DNA of 23,410 bases from an uncultured Brachyspira sp. (lineage in GTDB: Bacteria > Spirochaetota > Brachyspiria > Brachyspirales > Brachyspiraceae). The notes beneath the pieces were generated by a model that was not told where the DNA came from, made no database searches, and saw nothing but the letters and a program-made list of their open reading frames with translations. Shown here one piece after another: positions 23,346-23,410 of this stretch; the stretch's first letter is position 1; each line of letters opens with the position of its first letter. The translations under genes were made by a program, and so were the position numbers. The stretch spans positions 1 to 23,410 of the forward strand of contig NZ_CAKVGN010000047.1 of NCBI RefSeq assembly GCF_934747485.1, read 5' to 3'.

Positions 23346-23410
23346 GGAGCCATAGATATTGCACGTTTTTTAGTTAAAATAAAGTAGGTATTCCTTATAA
23401 TATAAATAGC
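23346..23410 (+). mobile_element. Left end of a second, related insertion sequence (cut by window edge)
   Basis: GGAGCCATAGATATTGCAC at 23346-23364 matches the inverted repeats of the element at 83-940 and lies in its left-end orientation. The next 46 bases (TTTTTTAGT..., GTAGGTATTCCT, TATAAT) follow the same order as 102-139 of the first element, including the left hairpin arm and the -10 box. The transposase lies outside the window. Confidence 0.75.

Overview
The window is very AT-rich, with short intergenic gaps, AGGAG-type ribosome binding sites and occasional GTG and TTG starts. Gene content (long SerA, class V aminotransferase, PBP1A, paired Hsp20, MATE, FlhG-like ATPase) and protein character suggest a spirochaete of the genus Brachyspira. 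That is an inference from style and content; no ribosomal marker is present.

Layout. 1-82: promoter, operator-like palindrome and first two codons of a leftward gene. 83-940: a decayed insertion sequence whose transposase has an internal deletion and a 49-bp palindromic insertion. 1026-7169 (+): GAF-GAF-PP2C phosphatase, PBP1A, and an unrecognised 617-aa protein with a TraB/ChaN/DUF5682-like look. 7170-7596: repeats plus a terminator. 7597-8419 (-): two tandem Hsp20 genes behind a sigma-54-like promoter. 8728-9186 (+): MscL with a zinc ribbon. 9314-12837 (+): serine biosynthesis (class V aminotransferase, SerA, SerB). 12838-13363: repeats plus terminator. 13364-18564 (-): citrate synthase, isocitrate dehydrogenase and aconitase, transcribed acn-icd-citrate synthase, which together make 2-oxoglutarate from oxaloacetate and acetyl-CoA. 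18685-19215 (-): HdeD-like membrane protein. 19422-19880 (+): Spy/CpxP-like exported protein. 19950-21748 (-): 64-aa HEAT-like protein, FlhG/MinD-like ATPase, glycerophosphodiesterase. 21882-23261 (-): MATE transporter. 23346-23410: left end of a second, related insertion sequence in the same orientation as the first.

The most unusual content is non-coding. Three intergenic regions carry two AT-rich scaffold repeats (called A and B here) with small GC-rich hairpin units (about 20-50 bp, most with a CGAAG core) present or absent at defined sites. A related 49-bp unit sits inside the second catalytic Asp codon of the transposase, and removing it restores a TDNG motif. This suggests a mobile micro-palindrome family. 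Other points: the isocitrate dehydrogenase carries NAD-type rather than NADP-type cofactor residues; the hsp20 pair has a near-consensus -24/-12 promoter; the acn promoter is nested in a terminator-like hairpin; and seven putative promoters all have exactly 16-bp spacers.
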